64,000 bases of DNA from JACNKV01 sp964388155. Its GTDB lineage: Bacteria > Fidelibacterota > Marinisomatia > Marinisomatales > JACNKV01. The stretch is taken from assembly GCA_964388155.1 (NCBI GenBank), contig CAYLYH010000002.1:76750-140749 (forward strand), given 5' to 3'. The position numbers and the translations under genes are program-made. Below are positions 1-7,989 of the stretch, piece after piece. The notes under the pieces were generated by a model that was given only the letters and a program-made list of their open reading frames with translations, made no database searches and was not told the origin of the DNA. Numbering within the stretch: the stretch's first letter is position 1; every line of letters begins with the position of its first letter.

Positions 1-798
1 CATCCGTGGTCCGGGATTCTTCTGGGCTTAGGTCTAGTACTCGCTAACGCATACTGGATCGGAAATCAAACCATCGTTCAGCGTACACTGGGTGCCCGAT
101 CAATGGCAGATGCAAAAGCATCTTACATATTTGGGTCATTACTGAAAGTCATCATCCCCTTTGCCATGGTCGTCCCGGGTATCTTGGCTTTGGCTCATAA
201 CCCGAATATCACGGACGCTGATAAAGCCATGGCCGTCCTGGTTCGCGACCTGATGCCGGCAGGATTGATTGGTTTATTCTTTGCCGCATTCATTGCCGGA
301 TTAATGTCCAGTGTGGATTCTGCATTGAATTCGGCTGCAACTATCTGGACAAAAGATATCTACCAGCGTTTCATCAAACCAACAGCCGAAGAGGGGCATT
401 ATCTGAAAGTAGGAAGATGGATCACTTTCGTTCTATTAGCTTCAGCAATTTACTTTGCCCAGTTCGCTACAAAATTTGAAAGTATCTACGACCTTACACA
501 GACGTTGCTGTCACTATTCCAAGGTCCCAGCTTGGCAATTATTATTTTAGGCGTATTGTGGAAACGAACCACAGGAACCGGTGCGCTAGTCGGTTTGATA
601 TCGGGAGTTCTTTTTTCAGGATCTATGCTTTGGATACATAATAACGCTTCGGTTCCATTGTTCCAAGTTTCTGAACCTTTCCTTTACATAGCACTCTGGT
701 CTTTTGTGCTGTCGATTGCAATAACCATCATTGTTAGTCTTTTGACTAAACCCGAACCGGACGAAAAACTACGCGGTCTTGTGTACCGTTATGATTGA
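1..798 (+). CDS. Sodium/solute symporter (SSS family), C-terminal part
   Basis: The reading frame is open from the first base, so this is the 3' part of a gene that starts outside the window. The first visible residues (AYWIGNQTIVQRTLGARS) match the conserved NQ-x-x-VQR-x-L-x-A segment of the SSS/SGLT family, which couples sodium entry to uptake of sugars, amino acids or other solutes. About six hydrophobic membrane segments follow, including a FIAGLMSSVDSALNSAAT helix typical of the family's sodium-binding region. The C-terminus (EKLRGLVYRYD) is also family-like. The substrate cannot be read from the sequence. A second SSS transporter lies at 57687. A small membrane protein follows after 11 bases and is probably co-transcribed. 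Confidence 0.9.
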   Translation, partial: HPWSGILLGLGLVLANAYWIGNQTIVQRTLGARSMADAKASYIFGSLLKVIIPFAMVVPGILALAHNPNITDADKAMAVLVRDLMPAGLIGLFFAAFIAGLMSSVDSALNSAATIWTKDIYQRFIKPTAEEGHYLKVGRWITFVLLASAIYFAQFATKFESIYDLTQTLLSLFQGPSLAIIILGVLWKRTTGTGALVGLISGVLFSGSMLWIHNNASVPLFQVSEPFLYIALWSFVLSIAITIIVSLLTKPEPDEKLRGLVYRYD

Positions 799-809
799 GG
801 AGTAAACAC

Positions 810-1100
810 ATGTTTGAAACACTATCGATAATTTCATCTTCATCGACCGTCATCGCGGATTTCTTTGCCAATATTCTGCGTATTCCCGGAGACTGGCTTC
901 GAGAACTTGTTCTGGCCATTGATCTTACTGTTGCCAGAGGATTTTTTATTCTCTATTTTATCCTTCTCATTGTGTGGGTATCCACACTTCCCAAGGATGA
1001 GATCCTTTTAAAAATGAAATCCACCGGTAAAGAAGTCAATTTACGTCCCTATGCCTTGAGTGCTTTAGCATCTCAAATCATCATATATATGATTTTTTAG
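810..1100 (+). CDS. Small membrane protein of unknown function
   Basis: A 96-residue protein whose ATG at 810 is preceded by a GAGGAG ribosome-binding site at 797-802; an upstream in-frame TTG at 795 lies before that site and is rejected. It has a hydrophobic segment near residues 45-63 (FFILYFILLIVWVSTL) and a shorter one at the extreme C-terminus (ALASQIIIYMIF), so it is probably anchored in the inner membrane. I recognise no family. Its position directly behind the SSS symporter suggests an accessory or co-regulated role, which is inference. Only 5 bases separate it from the PAP2 gene, so all three are likely in one transcript. Confidence 0.7.
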   Translation: MFETLSIISSSSTVIADFFANILRIPGDWLRELVLAIDLTVARGFFILYFILLIVWVSTLPKDEILLKMKSTGKEVNLRPYALSALASQIIIYMIF

Positions 1101-1105
1101 TAGCG

Positions 1106-1816
1106 ATGAAATATTGTCGTTTTGTAGCCGTACTGATTCTGTTGACAGGGTTTGTTTTCGGACAAGGAAAGTTCTCTGCGTCTTACCTTGCTGACGGACT
1201 TTTAAACGCTGTTTCGGATCCGACCAATCAAGCTGTCCTCGGTGGAACTGCCCTCGGAGCAGCCTTAGCCTACCCGATTGATCTCAAAGTCAAAGACTAT
1301 GCTCAAACCAAGGGGCTCTTACCTAAAAATGTATCACATTTCGGTGATCGATATGGGGGAAGATGGGCACATAAGATTTTATGGTCTTCAATCTTGGCGA
1401 CATCTTGGGCTAACAAAGAACACGGGCGAAACGTGTATCGCAAAATAGAATATTCCACCGTCGCAATGTTAACCAACGGCATCATCACGCATATCATGAA
1501 AGTATCCTTTGGTCGCGTTCGTCCAAACGGCGGTTGCTGTAAATCATTTCCATCGGGGCATACTTCACACAGTTTTACGGTGGCCGCAATCGCTCATGAA
1601 CTCTTTGGAGATATCATCGGGACGGTGGCTTATCTTACCGCGACTCTGGTCGCTGTCAGCAGAATCAATGATAACAAACACTATCTCAGTGATGTGGTTT
1701 TCGGTGCCGGACTAGGCACGGCAATAGGACGCGGATTTGCATCACAATACCAAAATGGAAAATCTATCATTCAACCCAACTCCGGTTTATCTCTACGATT
1801 TTCTCTCCCTCTATAA
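1106..1816 (+). CDS. PAP2-superfamily phosphatase
   Basis: This 236-residue protein carries all three parts of the acid-phosphatase/PAP2 signature: K-x6-RP (KVSFGRVRP, near residue 132), PSGH (SFPSGHTSHSF, near 147) and SR-x5-H-x3-D (SRINDNKHYLSD, near 185). The histidines of the second and third motifs form the phosphohistidine active site in this superfamily. The N-terminus is a signal peptide or membrane anchor. Such enzymes dephosphorylate lipid phosphates such as phosphatidic acid, phosphatidylglycerol phosphate or undecaprenyl pyrophosphate at the membrane; which one applies here is unclear. Three bases separate its stop from the next start. Confidence 0.9.
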   Translation: MKYCRFVAVLILLTGFVFGQGKFSASYLADGLLNAVSDPTNQAVLGGTALGAALAYPIDLKVKDYAQTKGLLPKNVSHFGDRYGGRWAHKILWSSILATSWANKEHGRNVYRKIEYSTVAMLTNGIITHIMKVSFGRVRPNGGCCKSFPSGHTSHSFTVAAIAHELFGDIIGTVAYLTATLVAVSRINDNKHYLSDVVFGAGLGTAIGRGFASQYQNGKSIIQPNSGLSLRFSLPL

Positions 1817-1819
1817 TTT

Positions 1820-2788
1820 ATGCGAGACAATCTCTTAACCCTATTTCTAATTTTCGCTCTGCAATCCTGCTCTCATATACCACAATTTGGGACAGATGCT
1901 CCCCGTGGATATCCGAGTTACACTACGTTAAAGTGGGCAATAATGCTCGGATTAGAAAAAATGGCCGAACTAAATCCCACTATCCCTCCTACTTTGATCG
2001 AATATCGTGATATCGTGTACAAGCAAACTGAAAGCCGACCTCTTAAACTTGATCTCTATCGTTCGAGACAATTGAAAAAACCAACGCCGGTTCTTGTGTT
2101 TATTCACGGTGGTGCCTGGAAATCGGGAGATAAATCTGATTATTTACGGTATTTGGTGGATTTCGCAGAACGAGGCTACATTACTGCAACTATTTCTTAC
2201 CGATTATCGCAAGAAGCCATTTTCCCGGCAGCAATCGAAGATGTAAAATGTGCCGTTAAATGGATTCGCGCCCATGCTGATGATTATATGATCGACCCGG
2301 ACAATATTGCGGTGATCGGCGGTTCAGCCGGTGGACATTTAGCGCTTATGATTGGATACTCAACAGAGGTCGAGGAGTTTGAAGGTGATTGTGAATGCGA
2401 TACGGTCAGTAGCAAAGTTAATGCCGTCGTCAATCTATATGGAGCAGTAGATTTAACAACAGACTTTGCCACCTCTCAAAATTCAGCAAAACAATTTATG
2501 GGCGGTGATTATATCAATAATAAGGAAGCCTACCTTAAAGCCTCTCCGATCAATTATATCACAAATGATAATCCACCGACATTGACTTTTCACGGAACGC
2601 TGGACCGAATTGTACCGATATATCAAGCTGATATTTTAGCACGGGAATTGGAAAACAACGAAGTTCCTTTCGTTTATCATCGATTGAAAGGCTGGCCTCA
2701 TACAATGGATGCGACGGTATCTGTAAATAAATTCTGCCAAATGGAAATGATGAAATTTTTCAAAACCTATGTTCCCTTACCAAATTAA
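1820..2788 (+). CDS. Lipoprotein alpha/beta-hydrolase (esterase, HSL/BD-FAE type)
   Basis: A 322-residue protein with an N-terminal lipoprotein signal (hydrophobic run then LQSC), so it is probably attached to a membrane outside the cytoplasm. It shows the oxyanion-hole motif HGGAW (VFIHGGAWKSGD, near residue 95), the nucleophile elbow GGSAGG with Ser169, and plausible catalytic Asp and His in GTLDRIVP and GWPHTMD near the C-terminus. This is the hormone-sensitive-lipase-like layout of carboxylesterases acting on small acyl esters or deacetylating carbohydrates. The next gene starts inside the stop codon (TAATG). A neighbouring deacetylase-type lipoprotein suggests a shared extracellular substrate, possibly an acylated sugar; that is inference. 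Confidence 0.88.
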   Translation: MRDNLLTLFLIFALQSCSHIPQFGTDAPRGYPSYTTLKWAIMLGLEKMAELNPTIPPTLIEYRDIVYKQTESRPLKLDLYRSRQLKKPTPVLVFIHGGAWKSGDKSDYLRYLVDFAERGYITATISYRLSQEAIFPAAIEDVKCAVKWIRAHADDYMIDPDNIAVIGGSAGGHLALMIGYSTEVEEFEGDCECDTVSSKVNAVVNLYGAVDLTTDFATSQNSAKQFMGGDYINNKEAYLKASPINYITNDNPPTLTFHGTLDRIVPIYQADILARELENNEVPFVYHRLKGWPHTMDATVSVNKFCQMEMMKFFKTYVPLPN

Positions 2789-3762
2789 TGAAATTCGTAT
2801 CCCGGTTTCTAATCGCTGTCTTCATTATGGTCTCCTGTAAAGAAAAGGAGGTCCAAATAGACTCGCAAAATACTTGGGCTGAAAAACTTGGTTTCCCTGA
2901 AGGTCGCAAGGTTTTAATTTTACATGCTGATGATATCGGAATGAATCATGAAGCAAATACAGCCGGACAATCATTGCTGGAAAACAATTATATTCAATCC
3001 GCTTCCATTATGGTCCCCTGTCCTGCTGTAGAAGAAATCGCAGAATGGAGTGTCAATAATCCCGAAGTAGATTTAGGGATTCACCTAACATTAACCAGCG
3101 AATGGGAAACATATCGTTGGGGAGCTGTTGCCGATTCAGTCCCAGGCTTACTGGATGGTGAGAATTATCTTTGGCGCGAAGTAGCAGATGTTGTTCAAAA
3201 TGCTACCGCTGATGAAGTGGAAAAAGAAATCCGCGCACAAATAGAAAGAGCTAAAACACTTGGTATTCAGCCCAGCCATTTAGACACGCACATGGGGACA
3301 CTTTACGGAAGTCCAGAATTTGCTGAACGGTTCTTAAAAGTTGCAGAAGAATATGGCATTCCAGCAATGGTCATTGAATTCACTCCGTCTATTTTGGAAA
3401 GATTCAGAAGTGACGGAATTTACATTCCTGATAAAGTCATTGATGCAACGTCTAGATATACTATGCCAAAACTGGATAATTTCTTCGCTACTCCTTACGG
3501 TGCTACCTACGAAGATAAAAAGCAAAAGTTTATCGCATTGGTACAATCCTTGGACCCTGGAATTACCGAAATTATTTTTCACCCTAATCATGATTCTGTG
3601 CTGTTAAGAGAAATCACTTCCCTCTGGCAGCAACGTATTTGGGAAACTGATATGTTTTTAGACCCTGAGATAATCCAGTTCCTGGCTGACGAAAAAATCA
3701 TATTCACCAATTGGAAAGATATGATGACAAGATTTACATCAGCCGACCGCTCGACTCATTGA
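2788..3762 (+). CDS. ChbG/HpnK (YdjC)-family deacetylase, lipoprotein
   Basis: A 324-residue protein of the YdjC/ChbG fold, whose known members deacetylate N-acetylated oligosaccharides or hopanoid precursors. The metal-binding residues are visible: the Asp pair in LHADDIGMNH (near residue 49) and the two His in PSHLDTHMG (near 164), with a further FHPNHDS near the C-terminus. The N-terminus is a short hydrophobic signal ending in VSCKE, a lipobox-like site, so the protein is probably a lipoprotein rather than cytosolic like ChbG. It shares one base with the upstream esterase (TAATG). Its 3' end overlaps a decayed minus-strand EEP remnant by a few bases. Confidence 0.88.
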   Translation: MKFVSRFLIAVFIMVSCKEKEVQIDSQNTWAEKLGFPEGRKVLILHADDIGMNHEANTAGQSLLENNYIQSASIMVPCPAVEEIAEWSVNNPEVDLGIHLTLTSEWETYRWGAVADSVPGLLDGENYLWREVADVVQNATADEVEKEIRAQIERAKTLGIQPSHLDTHMGTLYGSPEFAERFLKVAEEYGIPAMVIEFTPSILERFRSDGIYIPDKVIDATSRYTMPKLDNFFATPYGATYEDKKQKFIALVQSLDPGITEIIFHPNHDSVLLREITSLWQQRIWETDMFLDPEIIQFLADEKIIFTNWKDMMTRFTSADRSTH

Positions 3763-3948
3763 ATGATTAATTCAGCAGATACAGGCCAGTGATCTGACAG
3801 CCTCATGCTCGAATTGAAGATTACCAAAGTACAATATATGATCAATTTTTTTTCTACCTCAAGCTGTACATTCATTATTATCAAATCCAGACTCACTTGC
3901 CTTAACAGAGGATAAATAGGAATCACGCCAGCCGTTACTGATTAATAC
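3756..3948 (-). pseudogene. Decayed C-terminus of an endonuclease/exonuclease/phosphatase (EEP) family gene
   Basis: Reading the minus strand from about 3945, one frame gives SNGWRDSYLSSVKASESGF, then an in-frame TGA, then KIDHILYFGNLQFEHEAV. After a frameshift near 3800 the next frame gives RLSDHWPVSAELIIQ and a stop at 3756. The elements are in the right order for the end of an EEP-domain protein: a WRD-x-Y segment, then [RK]IDxI, then SDHxPV, the last two being catalytic signatures of the family. The stop and the frameshift make it non-functional. It abuts the transposase remnant directly, so an insertion and deletion probably removed the rest. It does not look like a recent copy of the EEP gene at 28434, whose C-terminus differs (SDHYGVLTVL). 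Confidence 0.65.
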
Positions 3949-4180
3949 GACAATGGATATAGGTCTTTACTTGACACGTATCTAAATGCCGTCAAACCCG
4001 GTCTTCGATGCGGTCATGCACTTTACCTGAATGACCACATTCAGGACAAACACCCTCTTGCATTCCAGGCCATTCTACATATACATCTACTCCGTCTTTT
4101 TCCATCGATAAATCTATCCGAACTATTGACCAAGGAGGATGTCTCTCTAACAACTGTGTAAAAAGTTCTTTATCATTCAT
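3935..4180 (-). pseudogene. ISL3-family transposase, N-terminal remnant
   Basis: The minus strand from ATG 4180 encodes 62 residues beginning MNDKELFTQLLERHPPWSIV and containing CPECGH, the N-terminal zinc-finger region of ISL3-family transposases. A TGA at 3992-3994 sits where the family normally has Trp; the same frame then continues RHLDTCQVKTYIHC, the next conserved block, before ending at 3935-3937. More than 300 residues, including the DDE catalytic core, are missing. Upstream, 4211-4233 read on the minus strand is GCTCTTCAGGGTTTAGTGTG and following bases, which resembles the terminal repeat of this IS family; no partner end is visible. This is a dead insertion sequence between the YdjC-type gene and the division cluster. 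Confidence 0.75.
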
Positions 4181-4253
4181 CTCTTAATCTAACATCTTTT
4201 TTAATCCATTTTCCACACTAAACCCTGAAGAGCAAAAAAATATAACAAATCTA

Positions 4254-4282
4254 TTGACACGTGTGGGTTTCATTGGTAGACT
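4254..4282 (+). promoter_or_regulatory. Probable sigma-70-type promoter of the division cluster
   Basis: TTGACA at 4254-4259 matches the -35 consensus exactly. Seventeen bases downstream, TAGACT at 4277-4282 matches the -10 element at four of six positions. Transcription would begin near 4289, about 33 bases before the mraZ start. Confidence 0.65.
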
Positions 4283-4298
4283 TGTGGGTAGCTGTGGG
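4262..4298 (+). promoter_or_regulatory. MraZ-binding repeats
   Basis: Three exact TGTGGG repeats start at 4262, 4283 and 4293, with a degenerate TTGG copy near 4273, giving a period of about 10 bases. In other bacteria MraZ binds direct TGGG/GTGG repeats with this helical period in its own promoter. The repeats overlap the spacer of the promoter at 4254 and the predicted start of transcription, which fits self-repression. Confidence 0.7.
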
Positions 4299-4321
4299 TA
4301 ATTATCCCATATTTTGAGCCA

Positions 4322-4786
4322 ATGACACTGAGTAAAAATACATTCACTGGAGAGTACTCATATTCCATTGATGCGAAAGGACGCGTCAATATTCCTGCGA
4401 AGTTTCGGCAGGTATTATCCAAGGACAACAACAACACGTTTGTCATAACACGCGGTCAGGACACCTGCATCTGGGTATATCCGCTCACCGTATGGCAACA
4501 AATCGAAACCGAATTAAAACAACTTTCTGCATTGTCTGCCATAAACCGAACATTTATTCGAAATACCGTTCGGCATGCATCATTCACGACCTATGACAAA
4601 CAAGGTCGCATTTTATTAACACCTTCTCTTATTGACTATGCAGGTTTGTCAAAGGATGTGTTAATTATCGGGATGGTAAATAAAATAGAATTATGGAATC
4701 CTGAAACATTGATAAAAGTCGACCAAGAAAACATGAAGATCGAACAACATTCTTATGATGATCTCGCTGATAAAATTATTCTCTGA
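4322..4786 (+). CDS. mraZ: Transcriptional regulator MraZ
   Basis: A 154-residue protein with two AbrB-like half-domains, each with the family's D-x-[KQ]-GR core: DAKGR at residues 17-21 and DKQGR at 92-96. MraZ assembles as a ring of dimers, binds direct repeats in its own promoter and represses the division/cell wall cluster. It is the first gene of that cluster here, as in most bacteria, and the predicted repeats lie immediately upstream. The start is the first ATG after the promoter; the ribosome-binding site is weak (TTGAG at 4314-4318). Its stop overlaps the rsmH start by one base (TGATG). Confidence 0.96.
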   Translation: MTLSKNTFTGEYSYSIDAKGRVNIPAKFRQVLSKDNNNTFVITRGQDTCIWVYPLTVWQQIETELKQLSALSAINRTFIRNTVRHASFTTYDKQGRILLTPSLIDYAGLSKDVLIIGMVNKIELWNPETLIKVDQENMKIEQHSYDDLADKIIL

Positions 4787-5679
4787 TGAGACCGGGGACG
4801 GAACCTTCACCAATTCATATTCCAGTTATGGTGCCGGAGGTTCTTTCCTATCTCAACGTACGTCCGGATGGTGTTTATCTGGACGGTACAGTCGGTCTTG
4901 GAGGGCACGCCAAGCACATTCTCTCCCATCTGAATTCGGATGGGAGGTTTGTCGGGGTTGATCGTGATGCGAGGGCTTTGGATATTTGTAAAGAAACAAT
5001 CCACGCCTTCACGACCCCAATTTCTCTCCACAACAGATCCTACGACACAATACCGAATCTCCTTCGTTCCGAGGAGATTCCTCCCGTGAACGGAATCCTG
5101 CTTGATCTTGGACTTTCTTCACTGCAACTAAGCTCAGCAGAAAGAGGATTTGCCTACTCTACAGACGGACCTTTGGATATGCGATTTGATCCTGAATCCG
5201 GAGTAACCGCAGAATCAATAATCCAAAATTCAACCGAAAATGAGTTGGCCGATATTTTATATCAATACGGAGAAGAACGCCATTCCAGGCGAATTGCCAG
5301 GTATATTAAAAAAGCGGCATCAATGACAACAATTAGTGATTTACTGGAAAGCATCAGAAGATGCACCGCCCCCGCTCATCGCCAACGAACACTCGCTCGT
5401 GTCTTTCAGGCACTGAGAATCGCCGTCAATAACGAGCTTGATTATCTACACCATTTTTTAGATACGTTTATAGACAGTCTCGCAATTGGGGGTAGGATTG
5501 TCATCATAAGTTATCATTCACTTGAGGATCGGCCGGTTAAGCATAGCTTTAAACAACTTAATCGGGACGGACGTTTACGCATCTTGACAAAAAAACCAAT
5601 TACACCGTCAATAGACGAAGTCGCGACAAATTCAAAAGCTCGCAGTGCCAAACTCCGTGCTGCAGAAAGGATTATCTAA
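4786..5679 (+). CDS. rsmH: 16S rRNA (cytosine(1402)-N4)-methyltransferase RsmH
   Basis: A 297-residue protein with the HIPVM opening, the SAM-binding motif LDGTVGLGGHAKHIL, DLGLSSLQL and ISYHSLEDR near the C-terminus, all diagnostic of RsmH (MraW). It methylates N4 of C1402 in 16S rRNA, in the ribosomal P site. Length and position after mraZ are standard. It overlaps mraZ by one base and its TAATG overlaps the ftsL start, so translational coupling is likely. Confidence 0.97.
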   Translation: MRPGTEPSPIHIPVMVPEVLSYLNVRPDGVYLDGTVGLGGHAKHILSHLNSDGRFVGVDRDARALDICKETIHAFTTPISLHNRSYDTIPNLLRSEEIPPVNGILLDLGLSSLQLSSAERGFAYSTDGPLDMRFDPESGVTAESIIQNSTENELADILYQYGEERHSRRIARYIKKAASMTTISDLLESIRRCTAPAHRQRTLARVFQALRIAVNNELDYLHHFLDTFIDSLAIGGRIVIISYHSLEDRPVKHSFKQLNRDGRLRILTKKPITPSIDEVATNSKARSAKLRAAERII

Positions 5680-6008
5680 TGGGTAAAAAAAGAGTATCGA
5701 AAAAACAAAAAGAACTGTTGCAAACGTTGATGTTTTTCTTCGTAACTATTGTGTCAATCGCCGGATTAATCTCATATTTATGGGTATACACGGAGGTTGA
5801 TGAAACGCTTCTTGCTTTGGAAGTCCAGCAGTTCACGGTTAAGGAATTATTGAACGATATCAAAGAATTGGAAAGCGATATTGAGTCCTTGTCCAGGGCG
5901 GATGTTATCTCGTCTCGGGCAAGGAAAGAATTGGGAATGGTCTCCGCAAATCCGGAAACGCTTTCTATCCAAATTGTGACTGCAGGTTTATTTGCCAGGG
6001 ATGACTAA
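5679..6008 (+). CDS. ftsL: Cell division protein FtsL (FtsL/DivIC-like)
   Basis: A 109-residue bitopic membrane protein: a short basic cytoplasmic stretch (GKKRVSKKQKE), one membrane segment at about residues 15-36, then a heptad-rich region (LNDIKELESDIESLSRAD) expected to form a coiled coil. The segment ARKELGMVSANPE resembles the conserved end of septum-initiator proteins. FtsL forms a complex with FtsQ and FtsB that activates FtsW/FtsI. Family sequence conservation is low, so the call rests mainly on topology, size and position between rsmH and ftsI. Confidence 0.85.
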   Translation: MGKKRVSKKQKELLQTLMFFFVTIVSIAGLISYLWVYTEVDETLLALEVQQFTVKELLNDIKELESDIESLSRADVISSRARKELGMVSANPETLSIQIVTAGLFARDD

Positions 6009-7989
6009 AACCTACCTAAAATTTCGCGGGCGTATTACCGTAGTTTCTGTTTTCATCCTCTTCAGTTGGGTTGTCCTATCCGTCTCGTTATTTAGAGTGC
6101 AAATTTTGAATGGTGCCATTTATCGGGCGCAAGGATTAAAACAAGGTCAGAGCAGGGAAAACCTCCCTGCTATACGTGGAAATATCTACGACAGAAATAA
6201 TACACCGTTAACCCGGAATATCATTCACTACACATTTGCTGCTTATCCTTCCAAAGTGAAAGATAAATCCGAGCTTGCACAAACCATGTCGAAGATTACC
6301 GGTCGCCAATCTGAATTTTATCTGAAAAAATTAACGTCTGGAAATAATTTTATTTATCTTGAACGAAATCTCAGAAAAGATAAATGTACAGAGCTCATCA
6401 CAAATCCTTTGGAAGGATTGATTGTTGAGCGAAATTCCAGAAGATTTTACCCTCACGGACATATTGCTTCCCAAATCGTTGGATGTTCCGATGTGGATGA
6501 CCGGGGTATCACAGGTATCGAAAATCGGTTTGAAGAATTTCTGCGTGGGCAACCCGGATGGATTGTAAAACAACGGAATGCCCTTGGTGGGGCAAATCCA
6601 AAAAATAGTTATCCGATAAAAGCTCCCATCGATGGGGAAAATATTCAACTCACGATTGATCTGGATTATCAATCCATTCTTCAGGAGGAGCTGGAAGCTC
6701 AACGGATAAAAACCAATGCAACATCGGCAACCGGGATAATCATAAACCCCCATACGGGTGAAATTTTTGCAATGGCATCCGTTCCTGACTTCGACCCGAA
6801 CCGTCCTTCTTCAGCAAAGACAGAGTATCAAAAACTTCGGGCTATTACCGATCAGTTTGAACCCGGTTCCACGTTTAAAATTGTGGCGGCTACCGCTGCA
6901 CTTAAAACACGCACGGTAGACCCTGAGGACGAATTTAACTGTGAAAATGGTTCATTCTTGTATAAAAATATACGAATCAATGATCACGAAGAATACGGTA
7001 CATTAACCTTTGCACAAATTATTCAGCATTCCAGCAATGTCGGAATGATAAAAATCGCTGAAACTGTGGGAAAAACATCTCTTTATAAAATTGCCCGTAA
7101 CTATGGATTCGGATCATTAACAAATATCTCTCTTCTTGGTGAAACGTCCGGAACACTCCGTTTGCCAAAAGATTGGAGTGATTTGTCTCTGGCAGAAGTA
7201 TCGATGGGACATGAAGTAGCCGTCACAGCCCTTCAACTGGCTGTGAGCTACTCTGCCATTGCGAACGGTGGATTTTTAATCAAACCAAGAATTGTACGCC
7301 AAATTGTTAATGCTAATGGCGCAGTTATGTACAGGGAAAGACCTGAAGTGATTCGCCAGGTTACACATCCCTCCGTCATGGATGATTTAAAATCAATGCT
7401 ATCAATGGTTGTCCAAAGCGGGACGGGCATGTCTGCAAATATCCCTGGATGGAACGTGGCAGGAAAAACAGGAACTGCACAAAAATTTATTGATGGACGA
7501 TATTCCAAATCCAAATATATTTCAAATTTTGCAGGGTTTTTTCCTGTCGAAAATCCGCAATTGTTGGCTGTTATCGTATTGGACGAACCCAACCCTCCTT
7601 ATCATTGGGGGGCAACGGGTGCGGCACCGGTATTTAAAAAAGTAATGCAGCGGATTATCAACATGGACGATACAATCAAAATTCCGTCGCCGTCTGATCA
7701 TCAGGATGAACCCCAAAACGTTTTGTTTGCAGGCGATCAAAGGACTAAACCGGCAGTTCCCACAACACAGAATCCTCCTTTACTACGACACTCTGTTACC
7801 GTTAAGGAGAATTCGTCGTCAATTACAGTACCGGATGTGCGCGGAATGAGTCTTCGCAAAGCTATTACGGTTATTCGTAAATCCGGGTTAAGAACAAAAC
7901 TAAGTGGATCCGGGAAGGTATTTTGGCAAAGTCCGAGGCCGGGAACAATCTTAAAATCCGGAGATATATGTACCATAGGATTGAAATGA
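6001..7989 (+). CDS. ftsI: Septal peptidoglycan transpeptidase FtsI (PBP3) with a PASTA domain
   Basis: A 662-residue class B penicillin-binding protein with one N-terminal membrane helix. The transpeptidase motifs are present: S-x-x-K (STFK, Ser290), SSN in QHSSNVGM, and KTGTA (Lys489). It crosslinks septal peptidoglycan in the periplasm together with FtsW. A PASTA domain follows at about residues 600-662 (VPDVRGMSLRKAI, then SPRPG), seen in many FCB and Gram-positive homologues but not in E. coli PBP3. I chose ATG 6001, which overlaps ftsL by 8 bases, over an in-frame TTG at 5992. Its stop forms an ATGA overlap with murE. Confidence 0.96.
   Translation: MTKTYLKFRGRITVVSVFILFSWVVLSVSLFRVQILNGAIYRAQGLKQGQSRENLPAIRGNIYDRNNTPLTRNIIHYTFAAYPSKVKDKSELAQTMSKITGRQSEFYLKKLTSGNNFIYLERNLRKDKCTELITNPLEGLIVERNSRRFYPHGHIASQIVGCSDVDDRGITGIENRFEEFLRGQPGWIVKQRNALGGANPKNSYPIKAPIDGENIQLTIDLDYQSILQEELEAQRIKTNATSATGIIINPHTGEIFAMASVPDFDPNRPSSAKTEYQKLRAITDQFEPGSTFKIVAATAALKTRTVDPEDEFNCENGSFLYKNIRINDHEEYGTLTFAQIIQHSSNVGMIKIAETVGKTSLYKIARNYGFGSLTNISLLGETSGTLRLPKDWSDLSLAEVSMGHEVAVTALQLAVSYSAIANGGFLIKPRIVRQIVNANGAVMYRERPEVIRQVTHPSVMDDLKSMLSMVVQSGTGMSANIPGWNVAGKTGTAQKFIDGRYSKSKYISNFAGFFPVENPQLLAVIVLDEPNPPYHWGATGAAPVFKKVMQRIINMDDTIKIPSPSDHQDEPQNVLFAGDQRTKPAVPTTQNPPLLRHSVTVKENSSSITVPDVRGMSLRKAITVIRKSGLRTKLSGSGKVFWQSPRPGTILKSGDICTIGLK

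Noticed and set aside
1303..1497. A 64-codon minus-strand frame inside the PAP2 gene.
   Set aside because: Antisense to a well-conserved gene, no ribosome-binding site and no recognisable family; the same holds for other antisense frames in the division cluster.
3842..3994. Two TGA codons at plausible Trp positions in the transposase and EEP remnants, suggesting UGA might be read as Trp.
   Set aside because: TGA is the normal stop of many intact genes here, including mraZ, ftsI, murE and mraY, several in ATGA overlaps. The remnants also show truncation and a frameshift, so decay explains the TGAs.
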